From Clostridia bacterium (GTDB lineage Bacteria; Bacillota; Clostridia; Oscillospirales; CAG-272), in NCBI GenBank assembly GCA_017453255.1, contig JAFTKN010000001.1, positions 1 to 43,970 on the forward strand: a stretch of 43,970 nt of DNA, read 5' to 3'. Of the stretch, positions 1 through 8,811 are shown one piece after another; position 1 is the first letter of the stretch, and each line of letters starts with the position of its first letter. Both the position numbers and the translations under genes were made by a program. The notes below the pieces were generated by a model. The model was not told the DNA's origin. It was given only the letters and a program-made list of their open reading frames with translations, and did no database searches.

Positions 1-7
1 CGTTCAT

Positions 8-26
8 TGTTCAATTTTCAAGGATC
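8..26 (-). promoter_or_regulatory. boxA-like antitermination motif in rRNA-type leader
   Basis: Read on the minus strand this stretch is GATCCTTGAAAATTGAACA, which closely resembles the CTTTGAAAACTGAACA-type leader and spacer motif upstream of 16S rRNA in Bacillus and Clostridium. It lies about 65 nt after the expected start of the consensus promoter at 93-121. The leader between them also forms two small hairpins (66-83 and about 46-57). The link to an rRNA operon is inference, because the window ends here. Confidence 0.6.
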
Positions 27-92
27 TTTTCTTTCGCCATCAAACCTTTCGGTTCTGTTACGTCCCTACGCCTTTTTGCGTAGTGCCTTGCT

Positions 93-121
93 ATTATATC
101 ACCACTTCTCACCTTTGTCAA
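93..121 (-). promoter_or_regulatory. Strong consensus promoter, probably of an rRNA operon
   Basis: On the minus strand TTGACA (116-121) and TATAAT (93-98) are both perfect and separated by exactly 17 bp. An A/T-tract block rich in TTTAAA lies just upstream (124-160) and resembles an UP element. Transcription runs off the left edge of the window, and the leader it produces carries a boxA-like motif. A perfect promoter with UP element plus boxA is typical of rRNA operons in Firmicutes; the rRNA genes themselves are not in view. Confidence 0.8.
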
Positions 122-263
122 GTACTTTTTTAAACTTTTTTAAACTTTTTTTAAAAACCTAAAAAGGCCCAGTATTTACAAGGGGTCTACGGCAAAAATT
201 TTTTCCTTTTTGTCATATTTTTTTCAACTTTGGTCACACTATTTAAAAATGCGAGGTATTTTT

Positions 264-926
264 ATGAACAAGGAAGAAAAAACCATAAACGAGGAAAAAA
301 TCGATATAATAGAGAAAAGTGGCTCTATTACCACAGATAGAATTCATTGTATGTGCATAATTGGTCAAATTGAGGGTCATTATGTTCTGCCCGAGGGTCA
401 AAAGGCTACAAAATACGAGCACATCGTTCCTATGCTTACCGAAATTGAGCAAAGCACAGAAATCGACGGTCTTCTAATAGTTCTTAACACTATGGGCGGT
501 GACGTTGAGGCAGGGCTTGCAATTTCTGAAATGATAGCAAGCATGAAAAAGCCAACCGTTTCCTTAGTGCTTGGTGGTGGCCATTCAATCGGTGTGCCAT
601 TGGCTGTTTCGGCAAAAAAATCCTTCATTGTTCCCTCTGCGACAATGACTATTCACCCTGTCAGAGTCAACGGAACTGTTGTCGGCTCACCACAAACCTA
701 TTATTACTTCGAAAAAATGCAAAAGCGAATTACAGGCTTTGTTTGCTCCCATTCTAATATAAATGAAGAAAAATTTACAGCTCTTTTGATGGCTACCGAC
801 CAAATTGCAACCGATACAGGCTCAGTTATTGATGGAAGCGAGGCAGTCAAATACGGACTGATTGATCAGGTAGGTGGTCTTAGTGATGCGCTCGATTGCC
901 TTAATAATATGATTAATAATAAATAA
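264..926 (+). CDS. tepA: ClpP-family serine protease, TepA-like
   Basis: The 220-residue protein belongs to the ClpP/crotonase-fold serine proteases, closest in motif style to TepA (YmfB) of Bacillus, which is reported to assist protein translocation or processing. Visible motifs are the oxyanion segment [14 protein letters not shown], the nucleophile motif [13 protein letters not shown] (Ser in GHSIG) and the catalytic His in TIHPVR. The open frame extends upstream to 210, but the ATG at 264 is preceded by GCGAGGT at good spacing, so that start was chosen. It has no signal peptide and is probably cytoplasmic. It is a single gene, divergent from the rRNA-type promoter and convergent with pheT. 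ClpP itself is the alternative, but the GHSIG serine motif favours TepA. Confidence 0.85.
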   Translation: MNKEEKTINEEKIDIIEKSGSITTDRIHCMCIIGQIEGHYVLPEGQKATKYEHIVPMLTEIEQSTEIDGLLIVLNTMGGDVEAGLAISEMIASMKKPTVSLVLGGGHSIGVPLAVSAKKSFIVPSATMTIHPVRVNGTVVGSPQTYYYFEKMQKRITGFVCSHSNINEEKFTALLMATDQIATDTGSVIDGSEAVKYGLIDQVGGLSDALDCLNNMINNK

Positions 927-961
927 GGAAGGATTTTTTCAAAACGCTCCCAATTTTAAAC

Positions 962-990
962 AAAAAATGCGACAACGTGTCGCATTTTTT
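962..990. terminator. Bidirectional terminator between tepA and pheT
   Basis: A 13-bp perfect stem (AAAAAATGCGACA pairing with TGTCGCATTTTTT) with an ACG loop sits between the convergent tepA and pheT genes. A- and T-tracts on either side let it work in both directions. Confidence 0.9.
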
Positions 991-994
991 ATAT

Positions 995-3400
995 TTACAT
1001 TCTTAAAGTTATACCTAATTCTCTTTCGAGAAGCTTTAAAATCTTCTTAACAGCGGTATCAGCCTCTTGGTCATTCAAGGTTCTATCAGATGCACGGAGT
1101 GAAACTGAGAAGGAAACGCTCTTCTTATTTTCACCTATTTGTGCGCCACGATATACGTCAAAGAGCTTTACGCTTTCAAGCAAGCTTGAGCCAGCCCTTT
1201 TAATAATTTCCTCTATTGTACCAACCTCTAACTCCTCATCAACCACAAAGGAGAAATCTCTTGTAAGTGATGGGAACTTTGGAAGTGGCTTATACTTAGC
1301 ATCATTTGCATGATTTTCGAACATAGCCTCAAAGTCAATCTCTGCTACATACACACGCTTGTTAAATGAATAATTTGAAGCTACCTGTGGATGAATTTCA
1401 CCAAAAACTCCGAGATACGTGTCGTTATTTAGATAAATTTCAGCACATCTGCCTGGGTGGAAGGTTGGATTGTCACGCTTTGCTACAACCTTATAGCTTG
1501 TAATTCCACAATGCTTAAATAGTCCCTCGATTGCGCCCTTCATATCATAAAAATCGCAATTTCCATACATACCCATTACAAGCTGCTTTGGCTCGCTTGG
1601 TAGCTTTGATGAGTCACTATCAGGAATATAAATTGTTGAAACCTCAAACAAGGACGCCTCCTCATTTTTAAGGTTGCTATTTTTGTTCAAAACCTCAAGC
1701 ATTGATGGAATTGAGGTTGTTCTCATTACACTGGTGTCCTCACCAAGTGGGTTAGAGATTACTACAGAATTTCTTCTTGCATCGTTTGCAGGCAAGCAAA
1801 TCTTATCATAATATTTAGGGCTGATAAATGAAAATGTGTTGATTTCATACATACCCATTGCGCAAAGTGTATCCTTAACCTGCACATCATATTGCTGGTG
1901 AGGTGTTCTTGCACCCTGTGTAAGCTCTGCTATTACATTTGTTGTTTCAATTTCATTGTATCCGTAAATTCTTGCAACTTCCTCGGCTATATCCTGCATT
2001 CCCTCAACATCCTCACGATAAGAAGGAACTGATACATATCCGTTTTCAACCTTAAAATCAAGACTTGTAAGGATTTCAATCATTTTATTTTCGTCAATGC
2101 TTGTACCTAAGAAGCTATTAATTTTATCTGGATTAAATGCAATTTTATTAATCACCTTTGGTTCTGGGTAAACGTCGATTATTCCATCTACCACATTTCC
2201 TGCATTAAGCATTTGAACAAGCTCGCATGCTCTTTCAATAGCTGGAATTGTTATTTCGCTATCAAGTCCCTTTTCAAATCTTGAGCTCGACTCAGTACGC
2301 ATACCCAAGACTCTTGAGGTTACACGAACGCTTGGACCATCAAAGCTTGCACTTTCAAACACTACTGTTTTTGTATCGTTTGTAATTTCGCTGTTTGCGC
2401 CACCCATAACTCCTGCTAATGCAACTGCTTTTTTCTCATCGGAGATTACAAGCATACCACTTTTAAGTGTGTGGTTTATATCGTCAAGGGACATAAACTG
2501 CTCATTATCCTTAGCCTCTCTTACAATAATATGAGATCCGTCCAAGCACTTATAGTCAAAGGCGTGCATTGGCTGGCCATATTCGAGCATAACATAGTTT
2601 GTAATATCAACTATATTGTTAATAGGTCTTACACCTGACGCTCTAAGTCTCATTCTAAGCCACAAGGGTGAAGGCTCAATCTTAATATTTTTAACTACTC
2701 TTGCAGTATATCTTTTGCAAAGCTTACTATCAATATCAACCTTAATATAGTTCTCTATTTTGTCACCGTCATTTGCTTTTTTAACCACAGGGTCGCTAAT
2801 TTTTATTTCCTTATCGAAGGAAGCAGAGGTTTCTCTTGCTAAACCGATAACGCTTAGACAGTCAGGACGGTTAGGTGTAATTTCAAATTCAACAACATCG
2901 TCGTTAAGCATTAATGCGTCCTTAATATCCATACCGAGCTTAAAGTCCTTTGACTCGCTAAGCTCGTTAAGAATAAATATACCATCCTCGATTGCAGTTG
3001 GCATATCGTGAGTTGTAAGGTTAAGCTCTGCTATTGAGCAAAGCATACCATTTGACTCCACTCCACGAAGCTTACCTGCCTTTATATTAATTCCACCAGG
3101 AAGCTTAGATGGTGCAAGCGCAACAGGAACGATAGCTCCCTCAAATACATTTTGTGCACCTGTAACAATTTGAACATCCTCGCCCTTTCCGACGTCGAGC
3201 ATACAAATTTGAAGATGGTCAGAATTTTCATGCTTGGAAATCTTTGTGATTTTTCCAACTACCACATTTTCAATATCACTGCCTAAAACCTCAAAGCCCT
3301 CAACCTTTGAGCCTGTATCGGTCATTCTATCACAGTAAGCCTTATTATCTACCTCTGTTACATTTACGTAATCAGTAAGCCATTTTCTTGATAAATTCAT
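995..3400 (-). CDS. pheT: Phenylalanine--tRNA ligase beta subunit
   Basis: This 801-residue subunit of the alpha2-beta2 phenylalanyl-tRNA synthetase provides tRNA binding and editing. The N-terminal part has the EMAP/tRNA-binding fold (residues about 40-150, containing VVVGKITKI and GMLCSIAELNL). The central part carries the B3/4 editing domain (GQPMHAFDY and VMGGANSEI) and the B5 domain with EEVARIYGYNEI. The C-terminal FDX-ACB anticodon-binding domain is seen from KYKPLPKFPSLTRDFSFVV to the end. Length is normal for the family. The ATG at 3400 follows a GGGGGGAT ribosome binding site. It lies 16 nt after pheS in the same operon, so the upstream T-box should control both. Confidence 0.98.
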   Translation of the reverse strand: MNLSRKWLTDYVNVTEVDNKAYCDRMTDTGSKVEGFEVLGSDIENVVVGKITKISKHENSDHLQICMLDVGKGEDVQIVTGAQNVFEGAIVPVALAPSKLPGGINIKAGKLRGVESNGMLCSIAELNLTTHDMPTAIEDGIFILNELSESKDFKLGMDIKDALMLNDDVVEFEITPNRPDCLSVIGLARETSASFDKEIKISDPVVKKANDGDKIENYIKVDIDSKLCKRYTARVVKNIKIEPSPLWLRMRLRASGVRPINNIVDITNYVMLEYGQPMHAFDYKCLDGSHIIVREAKDNEQFMSLDDINHTLKSGMLVISDEKKAVALAGVMGGANSEITNDTKTVVFESASFDGPSVRVTSRVLGMRTESSSRFEKGLDSEITIPAIERACELVQMLNAGNVVDGIIDVYPEPKVINKIAFNPDKINSFLGTSIDENKMIEILTSLDFKVENGYVSVPSYREDVEGMQDIAEEVARIYGYNEIETTNVIAELTQGARTPHQQYDVQVKDTLCAMGMYEINTFSFISPKYYDKICLPANDARRNSVVISNPLGEDTSVMRTTSIPSMLEVLNKNSNLKNEEASLFEVSTIYIPDSDSSKLPSEPKQLVMGMYGNCDFYDMKGAIEGLFKHCGITSYKVVAKRDNPTFHPGRCAEIYLNNDTYLGVFGEIHPQVASNYSFNKRVYVAEIDFEAMFENHANDAKYKPLPKFPSLTRDFSFVVDEELEVGTIEEIIKRAGSSLLESVKLFDVYRGAQIGENKKSVSFSVSLRASDRTLNDQEADTAVKKILKLLERELGITLRM

Positions 3401-3416
3401 TTTTATCCCCCCTTAC

Positions 3417-4430
3417 TTAAAATTGCTCAAGGAATTTAATGTTGTTTTCGTAAAGAAGACGCATATCGTCAATTCCATATTGACACATAGTAATACGTTC
3501 AATGCCCATACCGAAGGCAAAGCCACTATAAACCTCTGGGTCAATACCACAGGTTCTTAATACGTTAGGGTGAACCATACCAGCGCCTAAAATTTCAATC
3601 CAGCCCTCTCCCTTGCACAGACGACAGCCCTTTCCTCCACAAACGAAGCAGGAAACGTCAACCTCTGCACTTGGCTCAGTAAATGGGAAGTGGTGTGGAC
3701 GGAAGCGAATTCTGGTCTTTTCACCAAACATTGTTTTTGCAAAGGTCTCAAGCATACCACGAAGATTGCCCATAGTTATGCCCTTATCAACAACAAGCCC
3801 CTCAAGCTGATGGAAAAGTGGCGAGTGGCTACCGTCAACCTCATCAGAACGATAAACTCTACCTGGCGAGATAATTCTTATAGGTGGCTGTGTCTTTTCC
3901 ATTACTCTTGCCTGAACAGGTGATGTCTGTGAGCGAAGAAGAATATTTTCTGTAATATAGAATGTATCCTGTGTATCTCTTGCAGGGTGATTTTGTGGAA
4001 TGTTAAGTGCTTGGAAGTTATAGTAGTCATACTCTACCTCTGGTCCCTCAGCGATTGAGAAGCCCATACCGATAAAGATATCCTCCATCTTTCTTTGCAC
4101 CTGTGTTAGTGGATGTAGCTTGCCGATTTTTCTTACATTTCCTGGAGCTGTCACATCAAGCCTTTCGCTAACTAATGATTTCTCAAGCTCCTTAGCCTTT
4201 TGTACCTCAGTCAGCTGAGCAATTTTTTCCTCAATTTCATTTCTTACCTGATTGGCAAGCTGACCCATAATTGGTCTTTCCTCAGCACTAAGCTGCCCCA
4301 TCATACGAAGAACAGATGTTAATTCACCCTTTTTACCAAGATATTTAATTCTAACCTCCTCAATGTTGAGGTCGTCCTTTTCAAGCATAGAAAAAGCCTC
4401 TTGCTTGATTTTAAGTAAGGTTTCCTTCAT
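3417..4430 (-). CDS. pheS: Phenylalanine--tRNA ligase alpha subunit
   Basis: This 337-residue catalytic subunit activates phenylalanine and charges tRNA-Phe together with PheT. The N-terminal coiled coil is followed by the class II catalytic core. Motif 2 is seen around [21 protein letters not shown] and motif 3 around [13 protein letters not shown] near the C-terminus. The cysteine cluster [17 protein letters not shown] is present, as in many Firmicute PheS proteins. The ATG at 4430 is preceded by AGGAGAAAAAAC. It is the first gene of pheST, downstream of a T-box leader with a terminator hairpin, so expression is predicted to rise when tRNA-Phe is uncharged. Confidence 0.98.
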   Translation of the reverse strand: MKETLLKIKQEAFSMLEKDDLNIEEVRIKYLGKKGELTSVLRMMGQLSAEERPIMGQLANQVRNEIEEKIAQLTEVQKAKELEKSLVSERLDVTAPGNVRKIGKLHPLTQVQRKMEDIFIGMGFSIAEGPEVEYDYYNFQALNIPQNHPARDTQDTFYITENILLRSQTSPVQARVMEKTQPPIRIISPGRVYRSDEVDGSHSPLFHQLEGLVVDKGITMGNLRGMLETFAKTMFGEKTRIRFRPHHFPFTEPSAEVDVSCFVCGGKGCRLCKGEGWIEILGAGMVHPNVLRTCGIDPEVYSGFAFGMGIERITMCQYGIDDMRLLYENNIKFLEQF

Positions 4431-4463
4431 GTTTTTTCTCCTTATTAAATATTTACATTAGAA

Positions 4464-4743
4464 AATAAAAAAGCCCCTGTAAAAACAGGGACGAACAACC
4501 ATAGCTATCCGTGGTACCACCCACATTTCGCACAAGTGCGACACTTAAAAAGGGCAAAAACCCTTTCGACAAATAACGGTGCCTACCGTGCCTATCTACT
4601 AAAAATTCAACAGGCAAGCTCCGAAGGGAAACGCAAATTTAGTCCACCGACAGATGTCTCACAGCTAAAAACACCCTCTCTGACGACGGCAAATGACCAA
4701 ACGCAAGCTTCATCAACGCATTTTTTGGTAAATTATGATTTAT
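4464..4743 (-). promoter_or_regulatory. T-box riboswitch leader of pheST
   Basis: The minus strand holds the conserved T-box sequence TGGGTGGTACCACGG at 4509-4523, followed by an intrinsic terminator (stem CCCTGT/ACAGGG within 4474-4490, then a T-tract to 4464). The upstream 220 nt carry Stem I features: an AGAGAGG segment and pairable TTGGTC/GACTAA arms. The T-box family senses uncharged tRNA through codon-anticodon pairing in Stem I and base pairing with the free NCCA end. Phe specificity is inferred from the downstream genes; I could not place the specifier codon with confidence. Confidence 0.93.
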
Positions 4744-4749
4744 GCACAC

Positions 4750-4778
4750 ATTTTAACACATATTCACATTAAAAGCAA
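4750..4778 (-). promoter_or_regulatory. Promoter of pheST T-box leader
   Basis: On the minus strand TTGCTT (4773-4778) and TAAAAT (4750-4755) are separated by 17 bp. The predicted start near 4743 matches the 5' boundary of the T-box leader. Confidence 0.65.
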
Positions 4779-4934
4779 GAATATTTTTTTATTTTTCAAT
4801 TATTTTTTAACCTTACTTCATACAATTTTCACATTCATAGTTTACAATAGAAGCATAAAATAGCAGAGATGATACATTTTTCATCTGCTTTATTAGCTTT
4901 TTCTTATTAATATCACATACTTAACGAGGTTTAA

Positions 4935-6152
4935 ATGTCAAATTATATTTATAACGACAATTTTAATTATCGTGGGAACAATAGCGAACAACCAAACGAC
5001 CCTAAAAGAATAATCGTCGCTTGTCTTTTGATTTGTGTTTTTCTCACCCTCTTCTCTGGCGTACTCGGTGTTTTTATTGGTATAGAAATGTCAAAGAACA
5101 GCAGTACAGGTGTAAGCAATAATAATGTTAGCATGCCTACAAACACTGTCTACCATACAACTGTATATAAAAATCTTCCATTAGCAAGTGATGAAAACGG
5201 TGATGATTCAGACGAAAAAACAAGAGCCGATACAATCGCTGATATTAAGGACTCCGTTGTTGAAATCAAAACTCAATACGTTGTTCAATCCTTCTACCAG
5301 CAGGTTAAGGAGGGTGCAGGGAGTGGTGTTATTGTTGGACAGCACGATATAAATGGCGAGGGCTACTTTATTATTACAAATGCCCATGTAATTGCTGGCA
5401 CTAACACAAACGAAATTGCAAGTGAAATAACAGTTACATTGACTGATGGAACTGAGTATGAGGCAAGCGTTTTTGGATATGACCCTGTTGGCGATATTGC
5501 AGTTTTAACTATAAATGAGCCAAACAAGGAATTAAAGATTGCTACATTTATTAATTCCTCTGATGCAGTAAGGGTTGGCGAGGACGTCATCGTAATTGGC
5601 AATCCTCTTGGCTCTCTTGGTGGCTCAGTTACAAACGGATATGTAAGCGCTCTTGACCGTGAAATCAATGTTGACGGAACAATTATGAACCTTATGCAGA
5701 CAGATGCTGCAGTAAACCCTGGTAATTCAGGTGGTGGTATCTTCAACCTAAAGGGCGAGCTTATCGGCATTGTAAATGCAAAATCATCAGGCACAGGAAT
5801 TGAGGGTATCGGCTTTGCTATTCCTTCAGATGATGCCTATAAAATACTCACAGACTTTATACAATATGGCTATGTTACAGGCAGACCTACTATTGGTATT
5901 TCATGCGTTAAAAACGGAAGCTACATTCAAATAGTTAGCATCAAGGCAGGCACAAATGACGATATTTTACAAATCGGCGATAAAATCTGCTATGCAAGAA
6001 TACCAGGCTCTACATCATGGGTTACTGCTACATTAGATTCACTTGATGCGTTGGTAAATAGCCAAGATATCGGTGACAAGCTTGAAATATGCTTCTACAG
6101 AAATGGTTATCAATATATAGAAACTATTGAAATCTTTGAGTATATTCCTTAA
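4935..6152 (+). CDS. HtrA/DegP-like membrane-anchored trypsin-like serine protease
   Basis: This 405-residue protease probably acts at the outer face of the membrane on misfolded proteins. A short cytoplasmic N-terminus is followed by one membrane segment at about residues 26-50, then a low-complexity linker. The trypsin-fold domain has the full triad: His151 in TNAHVIAG, Asp187 in DPVGDIAVL and Ser265 in NPGNSGGGIFN. The C-terminal 85 residues (from about 318) resemble a divergent PDZ domain, so this is a one-PDZ HtrA. The ATG follows AACGAGGTTTAA. It is upstream of a response regulator/kinase pair but separated from it by a terminator. HtrA proteins are often envelope-stress induced; regulation here is not visible. 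Confidence 0.93.
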   Translation: MSNYIYNDNFNYRGNNSEQPNDPKRIIVACLLICVFLTLFSGVLGVFIGIEMSKNSSTGVSNNNVSMPTNTVYHTTVYKNLPLASDENGDDSDEKTRADTIADIKDSVVEIKTQYVVQSFYQQVKEGAGSGVIVGQHDINGEGYFIITNAHVIAGTNTNEIASEITVTLTDGTEYEASVFGYDPVGDIAVLTINEPNKELKIATFINSSDAVRVGEDVIVIGNPLGSLGGSVTNGYVSALDREINVDGTIMNLMQTDAAVNPGNSGGGIFNLKGELIGIVNAKSSGTGIEGIGFAIPSDDAYKILTDFIQYGYVTGRPTIGISCVKNGSYIQIVSIKAGTNDDILQIGDKICYARIPGSTSWVTATLDSLDALVNSQDIGDKLEICFYRNGYQYIETIEIFEYIP

Positions 6153-6184
6153 TTTAGATACAATCTACTCTCCTTCAAAATAAC

Positions 6185-6224
6185 GAAAATGCAGCACCTT
6201 TCCCAATATGAGTGCTGCATTTTC
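6185..6224 (+). terminator. Terminator of htrA-like gene
   Basis: A 13-bp perfect stem (GAAAATGCAGCAC pairing with GTGCTGCATTTTC) lies 32 nt after the protease stop codon. The terminal T-tract is inside the stem, so it may also work on the other strand. Confidence 0.8.
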
Positions 6225-6274
6225 GCCTATACCCGATAGGAATAGAACCAAATTCGTTTTATTCTCATCAGGCA

Positions 6275-6303
6275 TTGCATTAATAACAACTTTATGGTAC
6301 AAT
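6275..6303 (+). promoter_or_regulatory. Putative promoter of the two-component operon
   Basis: TTGCAT (6275-6280) and TACAAT (6298-6303) are separated by 17 bp. The site lies about 110 nt upstream of the response regulator start and after the preceding terminator. Confidence 0.5.
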
Positions 6304-6413
6304 ATTAAAGGACATTAAACACATACAATATTTAATAAATTTAATGCCAAAAGGGATTGCTCGTTCCAAGACAGGCACGTGTGCTCTCTTTATAGGCTAA
6401 TGAGGTGATGACA

Positions 6414-7103
6414 ATGTATAAAATTTTAGTTGTAGATGACGAGGAAATGATAAGAAAGCTTATCTGCAAGTATGCCGAATTCGAGGGGCACTCTGTTTGT
6501 GAGGCAGTAAATGGTATGGACGCAGTTATTAAGGCTTCTAATGAAAGCTTTGATATTATTATTATGGATATAATGATGCCTGAGCTTGACGGCTTTTCTG
6601 CAAGTCGTGAAATCAGAAAGACCTCCCCTGTTCCAATTATTATGCTTTCAGCAAGAGGCGAGGAGTATGATAAAATCAACGCCTTTGAAATTGGTATTGA
6701 CGACTACGTTGTTAAACCTTTTTCACCAAAAGAGCTTATGCTTAGGGTTGATGCTATTATGAAAAGAGTTAAAACTGCAAGCAAGCAGGAGGAAAACAAA
6801 AACGAGATTGTTTCCTTAGCAAATGGTGGCTTAGTTGCCGACCTTACTGCAAGAATAGTTTATATTGATGGCAAAAGAATTGATATGTCACCAAAGGAAT
6901 ATGAGCTTTTCTTCTATATGCTCAAGAACAAAAACATCGCACTTTCCCGTGACAAGCTTCTTTCTGACGTTTGGGGATATGATTTCTTTGGCGATGATAG
7001 AACCCTTGATACACATATCAAAATTTTAAGAAAGAGCCTTGGTAAATATAGTGACTTTATTGTCACCATTCGTGGCTTAGGCTATCGCTTTGAAGAAAAA
7101 TGA
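6414..7103 (+). CDS. OmpR/PhoB-family response regulator
   Basis: This 229-residue protein has an N-terminal receiver domain with the acidic pocket Asp8-Asp9, the phosphoacceptor Asp52 in IIMDIMMP, and the conserved lysine in VVKPFSP. A C-terminal winged-helix DNA-binding domain follows (ISMPKEYELF-type segment MSPKEYELFFYML, then DTHIKILRKSLG and IRGLGYRFE). The frame is open from 6405 with GTG and ATG options, but GAGGTGAT is best spaced for the ATG at 6414. It overlaps the histidine kinase gene by 4 nt (ATGA), so the two are translationally coupled. The signal and targets are unknown; envelope stress or antimicrobial sensing are typical for this subfamily. Confidence 0.95.
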   Translation: MYKILVVDDEEMIRKLICKYAEFEGHSVCEAVNGMDAVIKASNESFDIIIMDIMMPELDGFSASREIRKTSPVPIIMLSARGEEYDKINAFEIGIDDYVVKPFSPKELMLRVDAIMKRVKTASKQEENKNEIVSLANGGLVADLTARIVYIDGKRIDMSPKEYELFFYMLKNKNIALSRDKLLSDVWGYDFFGDDRTLDTHIKILRKSLGKYSDFIVTIRGLGYRFEEK

Positions 7104-8620
7104 GCAAAAAATCTAAAAAAAGAATCCATTTGTCAATTAAGCTTCATTTGTTTATCTCAATGATGCTTTTGGCTCTTGGGCTTATACTTGTTTTATGGAT
7201 TTCCCAGTCTGTATTCTTCAGTCAATCATATAGCTCGGTTAAGGAAAGAGATGCTGAGCATGCTGCTAAGCAAATCGGCTACAATGTAGATAATGATAAT
7301 CTTCTATCCCTCGTTAGCCAAACATCTGTCGACTATGAGCTTTGTGTAAAAATATTTGTTTTTGACGGCGACAAGGCGGTCGAAAAAGCAGACACAGGGT
7401 CCCACTTTTTAAATGATTGCTTTATTTGTAAGATAACAGCAAGTCAAGACACCTTAAATTTATGGTACAACAATGCAAAAAGCAATGGTGGATACCTCTC
7501 AGAAAAGATTTCACGGGATAGCTTAAGAGATTTTGTATATTCCCCTGAGGATTTTGTTGGTGACACACCAGAGGTCAACACCGTAGCTAAGGATTCGCTT
7601 TTAGGCGTATATTTAGTTGAGGATTCAAGCGGGCTTGTTAATATGATAGTTGTAAATAGCTCTCTTACTCCAAACAATGCAATTTTAAAAACACTACGCA
7701 CAGTAATGACTATTTTCACCGTTGCATTTTTAACTATTGCCCTTATTGCTGGGTACGCTATTTCTAAGTTTATCTCTGCTCCAATCGAGAAAATTGATAA
7801 ATCTGCTAAGGCGCTTTCCTCTGCAAACTACTCTGTTTCCTTTGAGGAAAAGGGACCTAAGGAGGTATATGAGCTTGCAAAAACGCTTAACAACGTATCC
7901 AAGGAGCTGTCAAGCGTTGAGGATATAAGACGCGAGCTTATTGCTAATATCTCTCACGATTTAAGAACCCCTCTAACTATGATTTCGGGCTATTCCGAGG
8001 TTATGCGTGACCTCCCTGGCGAAAACACCCCAGAAAATATGCAGGTTATTATTGATGAAACAGCAAGGCTTACCTCCTTGGTAAATGACTTGCTTGACGT
8101 TTCAAAGCTACAGTCTGGAACACAAAGCATGAATATGCAAAAAATTTGCTTAACTGACGTTGTTTTGAAAACTGTAAAGCGTTATGACACGCTAATAAGT
8201 CATCAAGAATATAAAATTGTCTTTGAATACGATAAGCCCGTTTATATTAATGCCGACGAAACAAGACTTTTGCAGGTTGTTTATAACCTTATAAATAACG
8301 CAATTAATTACACAGGTGAAGACAAAACAGTTACCGTTAAGCAGGAAACGACTGACGATGTGGTTAGAATATCAATTATCGACACAGGTGAGGGTATAAG
8401 TGAAGAAAATCTACCTCTTATATGGGATAGATATTATAAGGTTGATAAGGTTCACAAGCGCGCAAAAATTGGTACAGGTCTTGGCTTATCAATCGTTAAA
8501 AACATACTTCTCTTGCACGGCTCTCGTTTTGGTGTTTCGAGTGAAATTAATAAGGGTAGCACCTTCTGGTTTGAGTTTAAAACCTTAGACCATAAGGAGC
8601 TTGAAACGGAAGCAAATTAA
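7100..8620 (+). CDS. Sensor histidine kinase (HAMP-HisKA-HATPase)
   Basis: This 506-residue kinase has two membrane segments (about 17-37 and 203-223) bounding an extracytoplasmic sensor domain of about 165 residues. A HAMP linker follows, then the HisKA box with the phosphoacceptor His286 in NISHDLRTPLTM. The ATPase domain shows the N box (VVYNLINNAINY), G1 (DTGEGIS) and G2 (GTGLGLSIVKN). It partners the response regulator whose stop codon it overlaps. The sensor domain has no motif I recognise, so the ligand cannot be named. The gene is followed by a strong terminator, so the large lipoprotein downstream is a separate unit. Confidence 0.95.
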   Translation: MSKKSKKRIHLSIKLHLFISMMLLALGLILVLWISQSVFFSQSYSSVKERDAEHAAKQIGYNVDNDNLLSLVSQTSVDYELCVKIFVFDGDKAVEKADTGSHFLNDCFICKITASQDTLNLWYNNAKSNGGYLSEKISRDSLRDFVYSPEDFVGDTPEVNTVAKDSLLGVYLVEDSSGLVNMIVVNSSLTPNNAILKTLRTVMTIFTVAFLTIALIAGYAISKFISAPIEKIDKSAKALSSANYSVSFEEKGPKEVYELAKTLNNVSKELSSVEDIRRELIANISHDLRTPLTMISGYSEVMRDLPGENTPENMQVIIDETARLTSLVNDLLDVSKLQSGTQSMNMQKICLTDVVLKTVKRYDTLISHQEYKIVFEYDKPVYINADETRLLQVVYNLINNAINYTGEDKTVTVKQETTDDVVRISIIDTGEGISEENLPLIWDRYYKVDKVHKRAKIGTGLGLSIVKNILLLHGSRFGVSSEINKGSTFWFEFKTLDHKELETEAN

Positions 8621-8628
8621 TAGAAGTA

Positions 8629-8666
8629 AACCAGAAATTCCTTTGTGATTTTCTGGTTTTTCTTTT
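8629..8666 (+). terminator. Terminator of the two-component operon
   Basis: A 9-bp stem (AACCAGAAA pairing with TTTCTGGTT) is followed by a T-rich run (TTTCTTTTT). Confidence 0.88.
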
Positions 8667-8743
8667 TGCGCTATAATTTTGCACAAAATTTACGCGTAAA
8701 TTTTAGTTAAAACGTAAAATATTTTTTTAATTACTATAATTTG

Positions 8744-8772
8744 TTGAATTAGTTATATATTGGTGCTATACT
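8744..8772 (+). promoter_or_regulatory. Promoter of the giant lipoprotein gene
   Basis: TTGAAT (8744-8749) and TATACT (8767-8772) are spaced by 17 bp, about 40 nt upstream of the ATG at 8812. Confidence 0.65.
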
Positions 8773-8811
8773 TACAATAGCAATAGTAGTTAAATTTTTA
8801 GGAGGGTTATT

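Noticed and set aside
4536..4772. 78-codon plus-strand frame upstream of the HtrA-like gene
   Set aside because: It overlaps the T-box leader of pheST on the opposite strand and has no ribosome binding site.
6227..6241. Small hairpin CCTATACCCGATAGG as a regulatory site
   Set aside because: It has only a five-base stem and directly follows a good terminator; no partner site was seen near the response regulator.
6362..6374. 13-bp word TCGTTCCAAGACA shared with 42310-42322 as a dispersed repeat
   Set aside because: A 13-bp match between two places in 44 kb is expected by chance and the flanks do not align.
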